Part shown: positions 61,741-62,797 of the stretch, piece after piece
How the letters are laid out: each line of letters opens with the position of its first letter
Numbering within the stretch: position 1 is the stretch's first letter
Assembly (NCBI GenBank): GCA_028280845.1
Contig: JANQKZ010000015.1
Span: 1 to 62,797, forward strand
Direction: 5' to 3'
Source of the DNA: Opitutales bacterium
Lineage (GTDB): Bacteria > Verrucomicrobiota > Verrucomicrobiia > Opitutales > JABSRG01
DNA: 62,797 nucleotides
Position numbers and translations under genes: made by a program
The notes under the pieces: model-generated
What the model was told of the DNA's origin: nothing
Seen by the model: only the letters and a program-made list of their open reading frames with translations
The model's database searches: none

Positions 61741-61972
61741 TACAATACTTCAAAGGCGGCATGACCGTATACTGCGCCAGCAAACCGAAGCCGACTAACT
61801 TCCAGCGCTGCACGACACCCACGAAGTCCTTTGGACTCAAGGTCATCCCCATGCCAAACATGATCAGGCCAAGTAGCCACGGGATCGCCGGCTTGGTGGG
61901 GATAAATAGGCCCGACTGCCAGAGCGCCAGAGCCGAGCAGGCAATCGCCAGAGGTAGGAAAATCCGTTTCAC
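61741..61972 (-). pseudogene. Bile acid:sodium symporter family gene, truncated at repeat copy 5
   Basis: Starting with GTG directly after the cupin stop (TAGGTG), it encodes about 77 residues of the N-terminus of a BASS-family transporter: PWLLGLIMFGMGMTLSPKDF, then LVGFGLLAQYTVMPPL. A full gene has about 300 residues. The frame then runs into repeat copy 5 and gains the tail PTSAADAAKKQIPIS before a stop. The rest of the gene is absent. BASS proteins import organic anions with Na+. It is a broken gene, possibly an operon partner of the cupin. Confidence 0.82.
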
Positions 61973-62401
61973 CTATTTTGCGTCTTCTTTGATCACGGCC
62001 AGTGGCTGGTCCTTTACCCCGGCATAAACGACCACGATTTCTGCAGGAACGTCGCCATCATTGCGACCGTAGTGCAGCGTATCGACCATCTCAATGAGGC
62101 CTTCGCCGGCTTTGATCACATGGACCGTGCCATCCTCTGCAGTCACTGTGATTTTGCCACTGATCAAATAGCCCGCATTGATCGAAGGGTGCGTATGCCA
62201 TTTTAATTTGGAGTGCGGAGGCACCGTAACCTTAACAACCGAGATCAGGGGATCTTCCTTCGGATAAGCCGGCAGCTTCTTGCCGTTCCATGATTTGTCC
62301 GACTGGACGAGGATTTCGACTTTAGCGTCGCCATGATCACCATCGGCAAAGGCAAACAACGGCAGCAGGCAGAATGAGAGCAGTAACGTGAGTTGTTTCA
62401 T
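61973..62401 (-). CDS. Secreted cupin-domain protein
   Basis: A 142-residue protein with a signal peptide (QLTLLLSFCLLPLFAFA). The cupin core is clear: VTVPPHSKLKWHTHPSINAGYLISGKITV has the HxH metal-ligand pattern and VIKAGEGLIEMVDTLHYGRN holds the second motif. It may bind metal in the periplasm; the substrate is unknown. The ATG at 62401 is chosen because it begins the signal peptide. A longer frame reaches back through repeat copy 6 to 62506 and is an artefact of the repeat. It is followed immediately by the truncated BASS gene. Confidence 0.83.
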   Translation of the reverse strand: MKQLTLLLSFCLLPLFAFADGDHGDAKVEILVQSDKSWNGKKLPAYPKEDPLISVVKVTVPPHSKLKWHTHPSINAGYLISGKITVTAEDGTVHVIKAGEGLIEMVDTLHYGRNDGDVPAEIVVVYAGVKDQPLAVIKEDAK

Positions 62402-62410
62402 AAAAATCAA

Positions 62411-62457
62411 TGATAGGAATTTGCTTTTTCGAGGCGAAGCCTCAGGGGTGGGGGTGA
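62411..62457 (+). repeat. Hairpin repeat family, divergent copy 6
   Basis: TGATAGGAATTTGCTTTTT is kept, but the stem is GAGGC-GAA-GCCTC instead of GCGGC-GTCA-GCCGC, so both arms changed together. The right flank GGGGTGGGGGT is kept. It ends 9 bases before the cupin ATG (minus strand). Confidence 0.8.
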
Positions 62458-62708
62458 TCCGTTTTCGTCCAAGGGCTACGCTGAGATAGGTAGCGGGTGG
62501 AGGCATCAGCAGGGGAGGAAGGTGATGATATTGGATGAAATCGTAGGTTTGAGCTGGATCCGGTCAACGTAAATGGGGTTTCCCACCCATTTACTGAGCA
62601 TACTGGGCGATTTGTAGCTCATGCTCCACAAAAAGGGTCAGTCCAATTTTTCATGTTTTCCATTGACCACAGGACACAGCCATTCCAAATTTTCGAGCCC
62701 CATAGGCT
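62458..62708. other. Spacer upstream of the RAYT gene with palindromes
   Basis: Two inverted repeats are visible: AAATGGG (62571-62577) with CCCATTT (62586-62592), and GGTCA with TGACC flanking the stretch of about 62636-62671. RAYT genes are often flanked by the repeats they act on; these may be candidates. Confidence 0.4.
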
Positions 62709-62797
62709 ATGTCGCGAAAGAGCAGGATCGAATATGCCGGAGCCCGATACCATCTGATCAACAGGGGCAATTACCGGTCTTGGATTTTCGAAACGGA
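62709..62797 (+). CDS. REP-associated tyrosine transposase (RAYT), N-terminal part
   Basis: An ATG at 62709 opens a frame that runs off the window: MSRKSRIEYAGARYHLINRG followed by NYRSWIFET. The pattern RIEY-x-GARYH-x-I-x-RG-x-x is the typical beginning of the IS200/IS605-like Y1 transposases that mobilise REP hairpins. The HUH motif and the catalytic tyrosine should lie beyond the edge, so activity cannot be judged. The neighbouring hairpin repeats are natural candidate substrates. Confidence 0.85.
   Translation, partial: MSRKSRIEYAGARYHLINRGNYRSWIFET

Noticed and set aside
51987-62457. Integron attC array
   Set aside because: The repeat ends are not complementary core sites, and no integrase gene was seen.
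51987-62457. CRISPR array
   Set aside because: Repeat spacing is hundreds to thousands of bases and the intervals contain genes; no cas genes are present.
61973-62506. Longer cupin protein starting at 62506
   Set aside because: The extra 35 residues are translation of repeat copy 6; a signal peptide starts at 62401.

Overview
The window reads as the chromosome of a Gram-negative member of the Verrucomicrobiota, most likely Opitutae/Puniceicoccales. This is an inference from gene content: MASE1 hybrid kinases, a Tat-exported GH106 rhamnosidase, a PL6 lyase, PEGA/formylglycine-enzyme fusions and many lipoproteins and outer-membrane proteins. No rRNA or tRNA was seen to anchor the taxonomy. Base 1 coincides with the tip of a terminal inverted repeat and the last base lies inside a transposase gene, so both window edges may be assembly breaks at repeats.

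1-13 kb: a MITE-like element, a DUF3788 protein, a lipoprotein alpha/beta hydrolase overlapping a TPR lipoprotein, a three-gene unit (DUF3592 membrane protein, small beta-rich protein, P-loop ATPase), a GT2 glycosyltransferase, a type II NADH dehydrogenase fused to cNMP-binding and CBS domains, an FAD-linked oxidase, a thioesterase, an MscS channel and a photolyase/cryptochrome. 13-18 kb: a MASE1 hybrid histidine kinase and leuA, with a possible leucine-rich leader peptide. 18.7-26 kb: an apparent operon of a pseudokinase-PEGA-FGE-like protein, a LolA-like protein and a ydbH-ynbE-ydbL set, which suggests transport of lipid across the envelope. 26-33 kb: a second MASE1 hybrid kinase, a GGHI-repeat DUF4097 protein, a periplasmic TPR protein, a phosphoesterase and tdh. 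33.5-40 kb: a DUF1302/DUF1329/Ycf48-like/RND-MMPL export cluster. 40-45 kb: an AsmA-like/DUF6973 protein and a 2-oxo acid dehydrogenase E1alpha-E1beta-E2 operon. 45-52 kb: a flavin reductase-like protein, an unknown barrel-like protein, and an RND pump with adaptor and DUF2892 protein, divergent from an ArsR repressor.

52-62.8 kb is different in character. It is an accessory carbohydrate region: GH106, an Ala/Glu-rich helical repeat protein, a DUF5010/CBM6 protein, a PL6 lyase and a cupin, all on the minus strand. Six same-orientation copies of a roughly 50-bp hairpin repeat lie between or beside these genes. Two transporter genes (an SSS symporter and a bile-acid/sodium symporter family gene) stop abruptly at the edge of a repeat copy. 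One repeat copy has a stem of different sequence that still pairs. A REP-associated tyrosine transposase (RAYT) gene starts at the right edge. The most interesting hypothesis in the window is that this repeat family, perhaps served by the RAYT, marks the joints of a modular, recombining set of polysaccharide-degradation genes.
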